From assembly GCA_963747535.1 (NCBI GenBank), contig CAVVFX010000004.1, positions 62,001 through 126,000 of the forward strand: a stretch of DNA of 64,000 nt. The letters are read 5' to 3'. The notes under the pieces are model-generated. The model was not told the origin of the DNA and made no database searches. It worked only from the letters and a program-made list of their open reading frames with translations. The position numbers were made by a program, and so were the translations under genes. This document shows, one piece after another, positions 18,317 through 27,288 of the stretch. Source of the DNA: CAVVFX01 sp963747535. Its GTDB lineage: Bacteria > Acidobacteriota > Terriglobia > Bryobacterales > Bryobacteraceae. Numbering within the stretch: position 1 is the stretch's first letter; each line of letters begins with the position of its first letter.

Positions 18317-21300
18317 TTGTCTCGAAAACCGATCTGCACGAGCTTCCTCCTCACCGCCATAGTCACGGGGCAACTTCCGACGTCCTCGGTCACGGGCACC
18401 GTGGCCGACCCTCAAGGCCTTCCGATCGCCGGATCCAAAGTGACCGTCACTAACGAGGGAACTCGCGTCCAATACGACATCGTCACCACGTCGGCGGGGG
18501 AGTTCGACGTCTCCGGTCTGGCGCCGGGAAACTACAGCGTTACGGTGAACCAGCCCGGCTTCAAAGCCTTCGAAGCGGTGCACAATGTTCTGAACGTCGG
18601 CGCCCCCCTGGTTGTCAATATCAAGCTGCAGATCGGTTCCACCGGTGAAAAGGTCGAGGTAGAGGGCGACTACGAGCGTCTCGATACCACCAGCGCCATG
18701 ATCAGCGACGTCATCGAACAGCGTGCGGTCCAGGCGTTGCCGCTCAACGGCCGCAATCCCCTGAACCTGATCGCGCTCGAACCGGGCATCGTGCAGCGCG
18801 CCAACACCACCACCGGCACCCAGGTGAATGGCGGACGCAGCAATGCCAGCAACCTGACTCTCGACGGCATCGACATCAACGAGATCTCAGTTCCCAATGC
18901 GCAGAAGAATGTCTACAACCTGAATACGGACAACGTGCAGGAGTTTCGCGTCGTGACGCACAACGCCACGGCCGAATTCGGCAAGAACAGCGGCGCCAAT
19001 ATCGCTTTCACCAGCAAATCCGGTTCGGCCGAAATCCACGGCGATATGTTCGAGTACCTGCGTAACCCCGACTTTAACGCCAATCAGTTCTACAGCAACG
19101 CCCAGAGCATCGGACTCCCGAACTACAAGATGAACCAGTACGGCGGCGACGTCGGCGGTCCGCTCCCGGGCAAAACGAAAAAGACCTTCTGGTTCGGAAG
19201 CTGGCAGGGACAGCGCTTTTCAGTGGATATTCCCAGAACGCCGCTCGCTTACACGGCCAGCGCCCGCGCGGGCATTTTCCGCTACGTGGTGGGAACCGTC
19301 GACGGCCAGACCAAAGCCAGCCCGGCACTGGTCAATTCGCAGACCGGCGCTCTGTTGCCCGGCATTCAGAACTGCGGCGGCGCAGTCTCCACCAACTGCA
19401 TTCAATCGGTGAATCTGTCGACGATTGGAGCCACTGCCGCGACGACAGCCGGCGGACCCTATAACGTCGATCCGGCCATGAGCAAGTTCTTGAATGCGGC
19501 GCCCTTGCCCAACCTCTTTACCGCGGGCGATGGACTCAACACCGCGGCTTATGGCTGGAACGCTCCGACCCAGGATCCGCAGGAGCGCTTCATGGGCCGC
19601 ATCGACCATAGCTTCGATAGCAACAATGCCGTCTTTTTCCGCTTCATCGTCTCGCGCGATAATACCGCGCTGGGCGATCCGATCAACGGCGGCTACTCCA
19701 CTTTCCCCGGCTTCCCCACCACCGAAACTTCCACCCGCAAACCGGAGAATTACGCAGCCAACTACCGGCGCGTGATCTCGCCCCATATGGTCAACAGCTT
19801 TACCGCCGGAGTGGCGCGCTTCCAGTACGCGTTCCCGAACGACTACACCAATAGCGAATTCCCGGCCATTCCGCCCTACCAGCCGTCCGCCAATGTCACC
19901 AGTCCGTTCGCCAATCCCACGGCGGGCGGCCTCTCCAACCAGTCCGGACTCTCGCGCACTCTCACCACCATGCAGACGCTCGACGATTTGACGTGGGAAC
20001 ACGGCGCGCACACGGTCAGCACCGGCTTCAATATCCGTTTCCAACGGGAGAACGACTCCCGCAGCGCGGTCGGCACCATCTATAGTTCTCCGGTAGTCAC
20101 TTTCAGCGGCTCGGCGCGCGATCCCGGTTTGATCATGACGCTGCCCGCTAACATCAGCTCCACCGATCTCGCCACGCTCAAGAATTACATCGACGACTGG
20201 CTGGGGCTGCCGTCCTCCCAATCGCAGGGATACTTCGCCGCCAGCGCCAATAGCTACACGCCCAGCAACCTCTATATCCGCGGCGAGCGCATGAAGCAAT
20301 ACGATTCCTACGTTCAGGACCAGTGGAAGGTGACGCGCAATCTGACCCTGAATCTGGGCGTCCGCTGGGAGTTCAACCCGCCGGCCACCGAAACCAACAA
20401 TCTGCTTTATCTGCCCAACCAGACACCCAACATCTGGTCGCCTACCGATCCGGTGGTGTATCATCCCGCCAGTCAGTTCTGGACCCGCAGCAACGCCGAT
20501 GCTTTCGCCCCCCGCTTAGGCCTCGCATGGTCTCCTTTCGGAGATAGCAAGACCGTGATTCGCTCCGGCTATGGAATCTATTTCGATACCTTCAACACGT
20601 TTCAGACCGTGCCCTTCGCCGGTACCGTTCCAGGCGCGAGCGCGAATTGCACCGTTCAGGTGACCAACACGGCGTCCAGGACGACCCAGGTCAGCCCCAC
20701 TACGGATTGTTTAGCCAACGCTAATCCGACGGCCCAGGTCAGCAACGGATACGGCGTGGGATTGGCTCAGCCCACCGTGCCCCCCTCCGCATTTCTTTCC
20801 CCGCCTCCCACGGCCAAGGGCGTCGCGCCGCAAGCCGGCGAGATCGATCCGAATATCAAGATGCCCACCGTTCACGAGTGGAATCTTTCCGTCCAGCGCG
20901 ATCTGGGAAAGCAGACGGTGCTCGAGGTTTCCTACGTCGCCTCCCACGGTGTGCATCTTCCTCGCGCCTATGATCTCAACCAGCTCAATCTACCCGGCGC
21001 CTATCTGCAATCTTTCAACACCGCGCGATCCAATCTGGTCAACTGCGGAAACGCGGCCGGCACCTCGTCCTGTGGACAACCGGTCGGCATCCTGTCTTCG
21101 ATTCTCGGCTCCGTGTTGACGAGTTCGACGGGCACCACGCCGCTGCTCAATGGCTCCGCGGCGGGGCTCGCCCAAACCATCGACACCAGCTATTACACGC
21201 AAATGGTCGCGGCCACCGGCAATCCCGGATACTTCCGCCCCAACCCGCAGTTTGGCACCGTACTCTACATGGATTCCAGCAGCACTTCACAATATGACGC

Positions 21301-22162
21301 ACTGCAGATCCACTTACGCCGCCACGAAAACAGCTTGGATTTCGGCCTGTCCTACACTTTCGGCAAGTCCATCGACGACACCTCCGGCGATCCGATCGGT
21401 TCCAGCACCAGCGGCGGCGTGACCAGTTCCACGGCGCCCACCAACATCCACGACTTCGCCCTCGATCGCGGACGCTCCGACTTCGACCGGACACAGGTGC
21501 TGAACGTTTACGACGTGTGGCAGGTTCCGGTCGGACAGGGCCGCAAGTGGCTTTCCACCGCGCCCAAATTCGTTAATGAGATTATCGGCGGCTGGAGCCT
21601 GTCGGACATCGTGAGTTGGATGACCGGCGAGCCGTTCAGTATTTCGAGCGACATTCTCACGGCCGACAATCTCAGGTCGTCGCGAGCGGAGATTGTCGGG
21701 CACATTCCTGGCTTCGGCTTTACGTCGCCCGTGCCGGGCAATGTTGGTCCCGGATGGATGCCCAGTTCGGTTTTGAATGCGGCAACCACACCTTTCGGCA
21801 TCCCGGCGCCAGGGACCTACGGAAACCAGGGTCGCAATATTTTCAATAGCCCTGACTTCTTCAACGTCGATGTAACCATGCAAAAGCAATTTGCCATCAA
21901 CGAGCGCTGGAAAGTGCAACTACGCGCGGACGCGTTTAACATCCTGAACCATCCGAACTTCCACATGGCGAACCCGATTTACGCGTTCACGGGAACTACC
22001 GTGACAAATTCAGGGCATACTCCGGAGGTCGTGGCCCCGTCGATGAATAGTACGTTTGGCAGTCTCTGCTGCACGTCGGCCTACCTGCCGAGCAGTTCCA
22101 GCGCGACCGGCGTAGGAGAACCATCGAGGGTCCTGCTAGTCGCTTTGCGCGTCACTTTCTGA
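18317..22162 (+). CDS. Oar-like TonB-dependent receptor with carboxypeptidase-regulatory domain
   Basis: The product has 1281 residues. A short signal region is followed by a carboxypeptidase regulatory-like beta-sandwich (about 25-115, GTVADPQGLPIAGSKVTVTN and GNYSVTVNQPGF). A plug-like region follows (LPLNGRNPLNLIALEPGIVQ), then a large beta-barrel ending in VALRVTF with terminal Phe, typical of outer-membrane proteins. These receptors are expanded in Acidobacteriota and are thought to import polymers or siderophores, powered by TonB. TTG 18317 is the likely start, with GGAG 5 bases upstream. The substrate is not predictable; neighbouring sugar enzymes suggest carbohydrate. Confidence 0.9.
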   Translation: MSRKPICTSFLLTAIVTGQLPTSSVTGTVADPQGLPIAGSKVTVTNEGTRVQYDIVTTSAGEFDVSGLAPGNYSVTVNQPGFKAFEAVHNVLNVGAPLVVNIKLQIGSTGEKVEVEGDYERLDTTSAMISDVIEQRAVQALPLNGRNPLNLIALEPGIVQRANTTTGTQVNGGRSNASNLTLDGIDINEISVPNAQKNVYNLNTDNVQEFRVVTHNATAEFGKNSGANIAFTSKSGSAEIHGDMFEYLRNPDFNANQFYSNAQSIGLPNYKMNQYGGDVGGPLPGKTKKTFWFGSWQGQRFSVDIPRTPLAYTASARAGIFRYVVGTVDGQTKASPALVNSQTGALLPGIQNCGGAVSTNCIQSVNLSTIGATAATTAGGPYNVDPAMSKFLNAAPLPNLFTAGDGLNTAAYGWNAPTQDPQERFMGRIDHSFDSNNAVFFRFIVSRDNTALGDPINGGYSTFPGFPTTETSTRKPENYAANYRRVISPHMVNSFTAGVARFQYAFPNDYTNSEFPAIPPYQPSANVTSPFANPTAGGLSNQSGLSRTLTTMQTLDDLTWEHGAHTVSTGFNIRFQRENDSRSAVGTIYSSPVVTFSGSARDPGLIMTLPANISSTDLATLKNYIDDWLGLPSSQSQGYFAASANSYTPSNLYIRGERMKQYDSYVQDQWKVTRNLTLNLGVRWEFNPPATETNNLLYLPNQTPNIWSPTDPVVYHPASQFWTRSNADAFAPRLGLAWSPFGDSKTVIRSGYGIYFDTFNTFQTVPFAGTVPGASANCTVQVTNTASRTTQVSPTTDCLANANPTAQVSNGYGVGLAQPTVPPSAFLSPPPTAKGVAPQAGEIDPNIKMPTVHEWNLSVQRDLGKQTVLEVSYVASHGVHLPRAYDLNQLNLPGAYLQSFNTARSNLVNCGNAAGTSSCGQPVGILSSILGSVLTSSTGTTPLLNGSAAGLAQTIDTSYYTQMVAATGNPGYFRPNPQFGTVLYMDSSSTSQYDALQIHLRRHENSLDFGLSYTFGKSIDDTSGDPIGSSTSGGVTSSTAPTNIHDFALDRGRSDFDRTQVLNVYDVWQVPVGQGRKWLSTAPKFVNEIIGGWSLSDIVSWMTGEPFSISSDILTADNLRSSRAEIVGHIPGFGFTSPVPGNVGPGWMPSSVLNAATTPFGIPAPGTYGNQGRNIFNSPDFFNVDVTMQKQFAINERWKVQLRADAFNILNHPNFHMANPIYAFTGTTVTNSGHTPEVVAPSMNSTFGSLCCTSAYLPSSSSATGVGEPSRVLLVALRVTF

Positions 22163-22176
22163 GCCATAATTGGTAT

Positions 22177-22698
22177 ATGGCGACCGCAACTCACCTGTCG
22201 TTGGAAGAGTTTCACCGGCTTTATGATGGCGAGAAGCCGAACTACGAGTACTGGTTCGGTGAAGCGATTCAAAAACCTAGGGCTACTAGTCTGCATGGCG
22301 CTCTGCAGTTTGTCCTCATGATGTTTTTGAGAACCCGGGGCTGGATAGTCGCGCCAGAAGTGACATTGAAATTGGTCGCGGACGCCGAACCGGTGCCGGA
22401 CGTGATAGCCAGCCGCGAAAGGCTATCGGGACCCTATCCGACAAAGCCGGTAGGAATCTGCATTGAGATTCTCTCGCCGCAGGACCGGCTGAAGAAAACC
22501 ATCGAAAAAGGTAAGCACTACCTCAATTGGGGCGTCCCGCACGTCTGGATCATCGAACCGCAATCGCGCACCGCGTGGATGATGACGCGTGAACATCCGG
22601 ACGGCATTTGGGTCCATCCCGACGGAAACCTCGTGGCGGATGATACCGAGATCGCCCTGTCGGAGATCTTCGCTGAAGTAGACAAGATGGTGATCTAA
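22177..22698 (+). CDS. Uma2-family putative endonuclease (DUF820)
   Basis: The 173-residue product has the Uma2 signature: MSLEEF-like start (LSLEEFHRLYDGE), VPDVIASRERL, IEILSPQDRLKKTIEKGKHY and GVPHVWIIEP. These hold the acidic and Lys residues of a PD-(D/E)xK-like fold. Family members are very numerous in some bacteria, with no established role; nuclease activity is inferred from fold. Its end overlaps the convergent sugar isomerase gene by 4 bases. Confidence 0.85.
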   Translation: MATATHLSLEEFHRLYDGEKPNYEYWFGEAIQKPRATSLHGALQFVLMMFLRTRGWIVAPEVTLKLVADAEPVPDVIASRERLSGPYPTKPVGICIEILSPQDRLKKTIEKGKHYLNWGVPHVWIIEPQSRTAWMMTREHPDGIWVHPDGNLVADDTEIALSEIFAEVDKMVI

Positions 22699-23498
22699 GC
22701 GCCGAACATGCGGCGCAAGGTTTCCCGCGCCGGGCCCACTTCGGCCCCCTTATCGCCCTTGGCGCTCTCGTCCGCGATGACCAGCCAGCCGCGCCATTGC
22801 GACTCATGGATCGCCTTCGCCACTGGCTCCCATTCGGTTTGCGCCAGCGGCAAATGAATGCTGTCGGTGCGCCGCCAGTTTTTCGCGAAGAAGTCCGCGA
22901 CGCCGTCTCCGGCATCCAGCACGAAATGAACAGCCGGCCCGGTCATACTCAGCAGTCCGTTGATTTGAGCGGCGCCATCCCGAAAATCGTAGTCGTGGTT
23001 ATGATACGCGCAGCCGACTCCGATTCCCTTGGCGTACTTCGCAATGTTGTCGAGCGCCTCGGCCTTAGCCCGGAGGGCCAGTGGATGAACTGTCGAGTCT
23101 CCACTGATGATCAGCCGCTCTGCGCCCAACGCCCTGCAGCCGTCCGCGACCTCTTGCAGCAGCCCGAACGACGCGATGGAAGTCTGTGGATCGTAGGTCT
23201 TCAGCGCGACGTGGATGCCGGAGAACCGCAACCCGGTTTTCTTGATGCGGTCATATGCCGCGTCGCCTTTTGCAAACTGGCTGCGCACGTTGATGAAGCT
23301 GGTCTCGAACCCTTCGAACCCCAGCTGCTTGATGGTCGTCAGAACATGCAGCAGGCTCTCGAAGTCCTTCGGATCAACGGGCCATGCGTTGGTTTGGCAG
23401 CCCGTCCGAATCGCCGCCGGCTTGGCGCCCACCAGGCTCGCCGGAACGCCGAGCAGCAAAGACCGCCGGGAAACCGCAGTTGAGATATGAGCAGACAC
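22695..23498 (-). CDS. Exported sugar-phosphate isomerase/epimerase-like TIM barrel protein
   Basis: The product has about 267 residues from GTG 23498; the frame extends upstream to a TTG at 23537. A Tat-like signal (SRRSLLLGVPASL) precedes an AP-endonuclease-2/xylose-isomerase-type barrel with GFEGFETSFIN, FSGIHVAL, RLIISGD, YHNHDYDF (metal-binding His/Glu region), FVLDAGDG and RGWLVIADESA. Exported proteins of this family often accompany GMC oxidoreductases and act on keto-sugars or inositols. Here the gene is isolated between Uma2 and the metal transporter, so its partner may be the operon at 51.5-54.6 kb; this is inference. Confidence 0.8.
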   Translation of the reverse strand: MSAHISTAVSRRSLLLGVPASLVGAKPAAIRTGCQTNAWPVDPKDFESLLHVLTTIKQLGFEGFETSFINVRSQFAKGDAAYDRIKKTGLRFSGIHVALKTYDPQTSIASFGLLQEVADGCRALGAERLIISGDSTVHPLALRAKAEALDNIAKYAKGIGVGCAYHNHDYDFRDGAAQINGLLSMTGPAVHFVLDAGDGVADFFAKNWRRTDSIHLPLAQTEWEPVAKAIHESQWRGWLVIADESAKGDKGAEVGPARETLRRMFGA

Positions 23499-23608
23499 CA
23501 AGCTAGTTATCGTAACCTGCTGAGAAAGTGCGGTCAACAGTCTTCGGGTTCGCGTAACACTCTTATTCAGATCATGCTACTTTGGCAGAGGGTGGCGCGC
23601 CCCGCAAA

Positions 23609-24682
23609 ATGCACATTCCCGATGGTTATCTCAGCCCCGCAACGTGCGCGGCGCTCTACGCCGGATCGGCCCCGTTCTGGTACACCGCTCTGCGCCGCCT
23701 GAAGCGGGCCTTGAACACCAGGGTGGTTCCACTCCTCTCGGTATTCGCGGCATTTTCGTTCATCATCATGATGTTTAATCTTCCCCTGCCCGGGGGAACC
23801 ACGGGGCATGCCGTTGGTGTAGGGATCGCTACCATCGTGCTGGGTCCGTGGGCGTCGATACTGGCGATCTCCATCGCCCTGGTGATCCAGGCCATCTTCT
23901 TCGGGGACGGCGGCATCACGGCCATCGGAGCCAATTGTTTCAACATGGCAATCGTTGGTTCACTGACGGCGTACGTCGTCTATCGCCTGCTTTCCGGACG
24001 TTCCCCCATTACCTCGCCTCGCCGGGTTGTCGCGGCCGCACTCGCCGGCTATCTTGCGATCAACGTTTCCGCTCTCGTTGCCGCGATTGAGTTCGGCATT
24101 CAGCCTCTCTTGTATCATGATGCGTCCGGTGCGCCTCTCTATGCGCCCTATCCGCTGCACATCGCTATTCCGGCCATGATGATCGGCCATCTCACCATCG
24201 CTGGCTTGGCTGAGATGGTGGTGTCCGCGGGAGTTGTCGCCTATCTGCAGCGGGCAGAACCGTCTCTATTGCGAAACACAGCGCCCGGTTCAGTCGTAGG
24301 TGACCAGGATGCGTCCGAGGCCGCGAGCGGCTGGAGCACGACCAGGCCGCTATGGATCGCGCTGGCGATTCTGATGATCCTGACGCCGCTAGGCATTCTT
24401 GCAGCCGGTTCAGCATGGGGAGAGTGGTCTCCCGCGGACTTCACCAATCAGTCATCCAGAAACCAGATGGCGGCCGCCTCCGGCAGCCAGTCACCACCCG
24501 CACAGGCGCCCGCCGGACTGCAGCGTCTGGCTTCCTTCTGGACCGCGCCGATGCCTCGCTACGCGCCGCCGTTTCTGAAAAGCGAACCGTTCGGATATAT
24601 GCTCTCCGCCGTTTCCGGTACCGGTCTGATCATCCTGGTGTTTCTGGTTGCCGGCTGGGTCACGAACAGGCGACCGGGATGA
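23609..24682 (+). CDS. cbiM: ECF transporter S component for cobalt/nickel, CbiM with fused CbiN-like C-terminus
   Basis: The product has 357 residues from ATG 23609, chosen because the mature N-terminus must read MHIPDGYLSP: Met1 and His2 bind the metal in CbiM/NikM. Residues 1-220 are the multi-helix CbiM core (GGTTGHAVGVG, GGITAIGANCFNMAIVG). After a linker, two more helices (about 245-265 and 335-355) enclose a periplasmic segment containing GSAWGEW, like CbiN/PDGLE domains. It should capture Co2+ or Ni2+ for import with CbiQ and CbiO. No cobalamin riboswitch or clear NikR box was seen in the 110-bp upstream region. Its stop overlaps an ATG (ATGA) for the next cistron. Confidence 0.88.
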   Translation: MHIPDGYLSPATCAALYAGSAPFWYTALRRLKRALNTRVVPLLSVFAAFSFIIMMFNLPLPGGTTGHAVGVGIATIVLGPWASILAISIALVIQAIFFGDGGITAIGANCFNMAIVGSLTAYVVYRLLSGRSPITSPRRVVAAALAGYLAINVSALVAAIEFGIQPLLYHDASGAPLYAPYPLHIAIPAMMIGHLTIAGLAEMVVSAGVVAYLQRAEPSLLRNTAPGSVVGDQDASEAASGWSTTRPLWIALAILMILTPLGILAAGSAWGEWSPADFTNQSSRNQMAAASGSQSPPAQAPAGLQRLASFWTAPMPRYAPPFLKSEPFGYMLSAVSGTGLIILVFLVAGWVTNRRPG

Positions 24683-24754
24683 AGCGGAGCTTCATCGAGC
24701 GCAGCCTCTTCGAGCCTTCTCGCCACGTCGAATTATGCCGCGACCGCGGAGCAG

Positions 24755-25489
24755 ATGGCAGTTGATGGCGGCGCGCTGCAGAAAGTGGATCCCCGCGTGA
24801 AGGTTGCCGGACTGTTCGGTCTGGTGTTCGTCGTCGCGGCTTCCCGGGAACTGCGCGTGATCGGCTCGATATTCATCGTCGCGGTCGTGATGGCACTGCT
24901 GTCTCGCGTTCGCGCGGGACGGCTGATGGCATGGGTCTGGAGTCCCGTTCTGTTCTTTACGGGCACCATTGCGATGCCCGCAGTCTTCCTGACGCCGGGC
25001 CGGCCCATCGCGGCATGGGGCCCTGTTCTGGTAACTGCGCAGGGGCTGCGCAGTGCCGCGTTTTTGATCTCGCGCGCGGAGACTGCGGCCACTTTGTCAG
25101 CACTCCTCGTGCTTACGACGCCGTGGCCGTGGGTCCTCAAGTCCCTGCGGACGTTCCGCTGTCCCATGGTGCTGGTGGCGATTCTGGGAATGACCTACCG
25201 CTATATCTTCGTCATTCTTCAGACGGCATTTGAGATGTTGGAATCCCGTAAGAGCCGGACCGTGGGAGTTTTCGCACCGGCCGAGCGGCGGCGACTGGCG
25301 GCATCCGCCGTAGGTGTGCTGTTGAGCAAGAGCCTGCAGCTCAGCGGCGACGTGCACCTTGCCATGCAATCGCGCGGCTTCCGCGGCGAGGTCCATGTGA
25401 TGCAGGACTTCCGCACGAGAATCGCCGACTGGTATTGGCTCGCGGGATTCTTGAGCCTGGCTACGGCTGGGATCTGGTGGGGACGATGA
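24755..25489 (+). CDS. cbiQ: ECF transporter T component CbiQ, N-terminus possibly frameshifted
   Basis: The product has 244 residues from ATG 24755: DPRVKVAGLFGLVFVV, several membrane helices, and the coupling-helix region with ESRKSRT and QSRGFRGEV near the C-terminus, which contacts the ATPase. CbiQ proteins usually start some 25 residues earlier. A coupled ATG at 24679 overlapping the cbiM stop encodes MKRSFIERSL, which looks like the expected N-terminus, but its frame ends after 28 codons. Skipping one T near 24709 would join it to SLLATSNYAATAEQM in this frame. The gene may therefore be frameshifted, may use a recoding event, or may carry a sequence error. It overlaps cbiO by 4 bases (ATGA). 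Confidence 0.82.
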   Translation: MAVDGGALQKVDPRVKVAGLFGLVFVVAASRELRVIGSIFIVAVVMALLSRVRAGRLMAWVWSPVLFFTGTIAMPAVFLTPGRPIAAWGPVLVTAQGLRSAAFLISRAETAATLSALLVLTTPWPWVLKSLRTFRCPMVLVAILGMTYRYIFVILQTAFEMLESRKSRTVGVFAPAERRRLAASAVGVLLSKSLQLSGDVHLAMQSRGFRGEVHVMQDFRTRIADWYWLAGFLSLATAGIWWGR

Positions 25490-26292
25490 CGGCGAACGTA
25501 TTCGACGTGCACAACGTTACCTATCGCTATGACGCGGTGACCGCACTCGACAATGTTTCCCTGTGCGTGGAGGTGGGCAAGCGGGTGGCGCTGCTGGGAG
25601 CTAACGGGTCGGGCAAGTCTACGCTGCTGCGCTTGCTCGACGTTCTGTACGTTCCCGCTTCGGGTGATATTTCGTTCCATGGCCAGTCCCTCGACGCGCA
25701 TCGCTTCGAGGACGATGAGTTTGCCTTCGGTTTTCGGCGCCGCGTTGGCATGGTATTTCAAAACCCGGATGTACAGCTTTTCAATCCGACGGTATTCGAC
25801 GAAATCGCCTTTGCGCCGCTGCAACTTCGCTGGCCCAAGGACGAGATTATCCAGCGCGTGGACCAGATGCTCGACATGCTGGAAATCCGGCATCTGAAGA
25901 ACCGCCCTCCCCACCGGCTCTCGGGCGGCGAGAAGAAAAGAGTCGCGATCGCCTCCGTGTTGGTGCTGGACCCTGAAGTCTTGCTGCTCGACGAGCCCAC
26001 CGCGGCGCTCGATCCCCGGAGTCAGAGCCAGATCATCGACTTGCTGATCGGCTGGGGCGATGGGAGTAAGACCGTGATCACCGCGACCCACGACCTTGGA
26101 CTGGTGGAAGATATCGCCGACTATTGCTTTGTCCTGCAGAACGGCAAAATCGCGGCGGAAGGAAATCCTGTTGACGTGCTGCGCGACACCAGCCTGCTCG
26201 CGCGCGCGAACTTGATCCACGCTCACCGTAACCGTCACGATCGCGGCGATGTTCATTCTCACGCCCACGCGCATCCCCACAGGCATGAATAG
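25486..26292 (+). CDS. cbiO: ECF transporter ATPase CbiO with His-rich tail
   Basis: The product has 268 residues from ATG 25486 (ATGA overlap with cbiQ). ABC motifs: Walker A GANGSGKST, Q-loop VFQNPDVQLFN, signature LSGGEKKR, Walker B VLLLDEPTAALD and H-loop ATHDLG. The last 25 residues are a His-rich tail with alternating HA/HP/HR and about ten His, likely a metal-binding extension. This supports Ni2+ or Co2+ as cargo. It ends 16 bases from the convergent LysR gene. Confidence 0.9.
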   Translation: MTANVFDVHNVTYRYDAVTALDNVSLCVEVGKRVALLGANGSGKSTLLRLLDVLYVPASGDISFHGQSLDAHRFEDDEFAFGFRRRVGMVFQNPDVQLFNPTVFDEIAFAPLQLRWPKDEIIQRVDQMLDMLEIRHLKNRPPHRLSGGEKKRVAIASVLVLDPEVLLLDEPTAALDPRSQSQIIDLLIGWGDGSKTVITATHDLGLVEDIADYCFVLQNGKIAAEGNPVDVLRDTSLLARANLIHAHRNRHDRGDVHSHAHAHPHRHE

Positions 26293-26308
26293 CATACTGT
26301 GGCACTGG

Positions 26309-27229
26309 TCATGCAGGCGCCGAGTACTCTTTCCGGAACTGGCGGGCAAACCGCAGGAAGGCGCCGGCGAGTCCTTCTGGTTCGGGACCATGCGGGCAGA
26401 TAAACTGGAAGGTCCGGTTGATCTCGAGACCCTCGATGCGTATGGGACGAATGTTCTGCGAATGCCGCAACGCCCAGCGTGAGATGAAGCCCACGCCGAG
26501 TCCTGCTTCCACGCCGGATTTGATCGCCTCGGTTGAATCGAGTTCCATGACGATGCGCAGGCCTCGCAGCGCAACCCCCGCCTTGTGCAGCGCATCTTCC
26601 ACGACGCGACGCGTACCCGATCCGGATTCGCGCAAGAGCAACGGTTCGGCTGCCAGTTCGGCGACCGTGGGTCCGCTGCCCAGGCGCGCCGCGAACGGAT
26701 GATCCGCGGCGACGACCACGACGATCTCGTCTTGGACAAAGGTCTCCAACCGGACCTCGCTCGAGCCCGGTGGTCCTTCGATCAACCCGATGTCGATTTT
26801 GCGCGCCAGCACCTGCGCCACGATCTGCGCGGTATTCGCTCCGAGCACAGACAGTTCGATCCGCGGGTGGCCTTCGAGGAACCCCGCCAGCAGCCGCGGA
26901 AGGAGGTACTGCGCGATGGTGGTTGAGGCGCCCACCCGAAGACAGCCGCGATCCTCGCCGCTCAGCGACCCGATCTCGCGCAAGGTTTCCCGCGTGAGCT
27001 GGTAGACTTGCCGTGCATAGGAATCGAGGCGTTCCCCGGCTCGCGTCAGGCGGGCGCCGGCGCTGGTCCGCTCAAAGAGCCGGACGCCGAGCGCTTCCTC
27101 GAGCGCCTTCACGTGAGCCGTCACCGCGGGCTGGCTCACGTGCAGGGTCTCCGCCGCGCTCGAAAAGCTTTGCTTTTCGGCGACGACGCGGAATACCTTC
27201 AGGCGAAAACTTTCGAGGTCAGTCTGCAT
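26309..27229 (-). CDS. LysR-family transcriptional regulator
   Basis: The product has 306 residues from ATG 27229, where MQTDLESFRLKVFRVV begins the canonical winged-helix domain (FSSAAETLHVSQPAVTAHVKALEEALGVRLFER). The C-terminal effector domain starts near residue 90 (LRVGASTTIAQYLLP) and resembles the CysB/CbbR group. It is divergent from the GntR gene (60-bp spacer), so it may control that operon. The effector is unknown. Confidence 0.88.
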   Translation of the reverse strand: MQTDLESFRLKVFRVVAEKQSFSSAAETLHVSQPAVTAHVKALEEALGVRLFERTSAGARLTRAGERLDSYARQVYQLTRETLREIGSLSGEDRGCLRVGASTTIAQYLLPRLLAGFLEGHPRIELSVLGANTAQIVAQVLARKIDIGLIEGPPGSSEVRLETFVQDEIVVVVAADHPFAARLGSGPTVAELAAEPLLLRESGSGTRRVVEDALHKAGVALRGLRIVMELDSTEAIKSGVEAGLGVGFISRWALRHSQNIRPIRIEGLEINRTFQFICPHGPEPEGLAGAFLRFARQFRKEYSAPA

Positions 27230-27288
27230 ATAAGAGTTCAAATCCCGCCGAGGTGCCGGTGACATACAATATACTGGAGTGCCTTACC

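Noticed and set aside
17708..18362. Two overlapping rightward frames of 172 and 215 codons before the receptor gene
   Set aside because: They cross the dispersed repeat, lack ribosome sites and family features, and have shadow-like composition.
19220..20464. 414-codon open frame on the minus strand
   Set aside because: It is antisense to the TonB-dependent receptor and shows Arg/Gly-rich shadow composition without motifs.
23499..23608. Possible cobalamin riboswitch or NikR site before cbiM
   Set aside because: The spacer is only 110 bp and neither a B12-box-like sequence nor a GTATGA/TCATAC pair was found.
25219..26739. 506-codon open frame on the minus strand
   Set aside because: It runs antisense to cbiO and parts of cbiQ and the LysR gene, has no family signature, and is a by-product of high-GC codon use.
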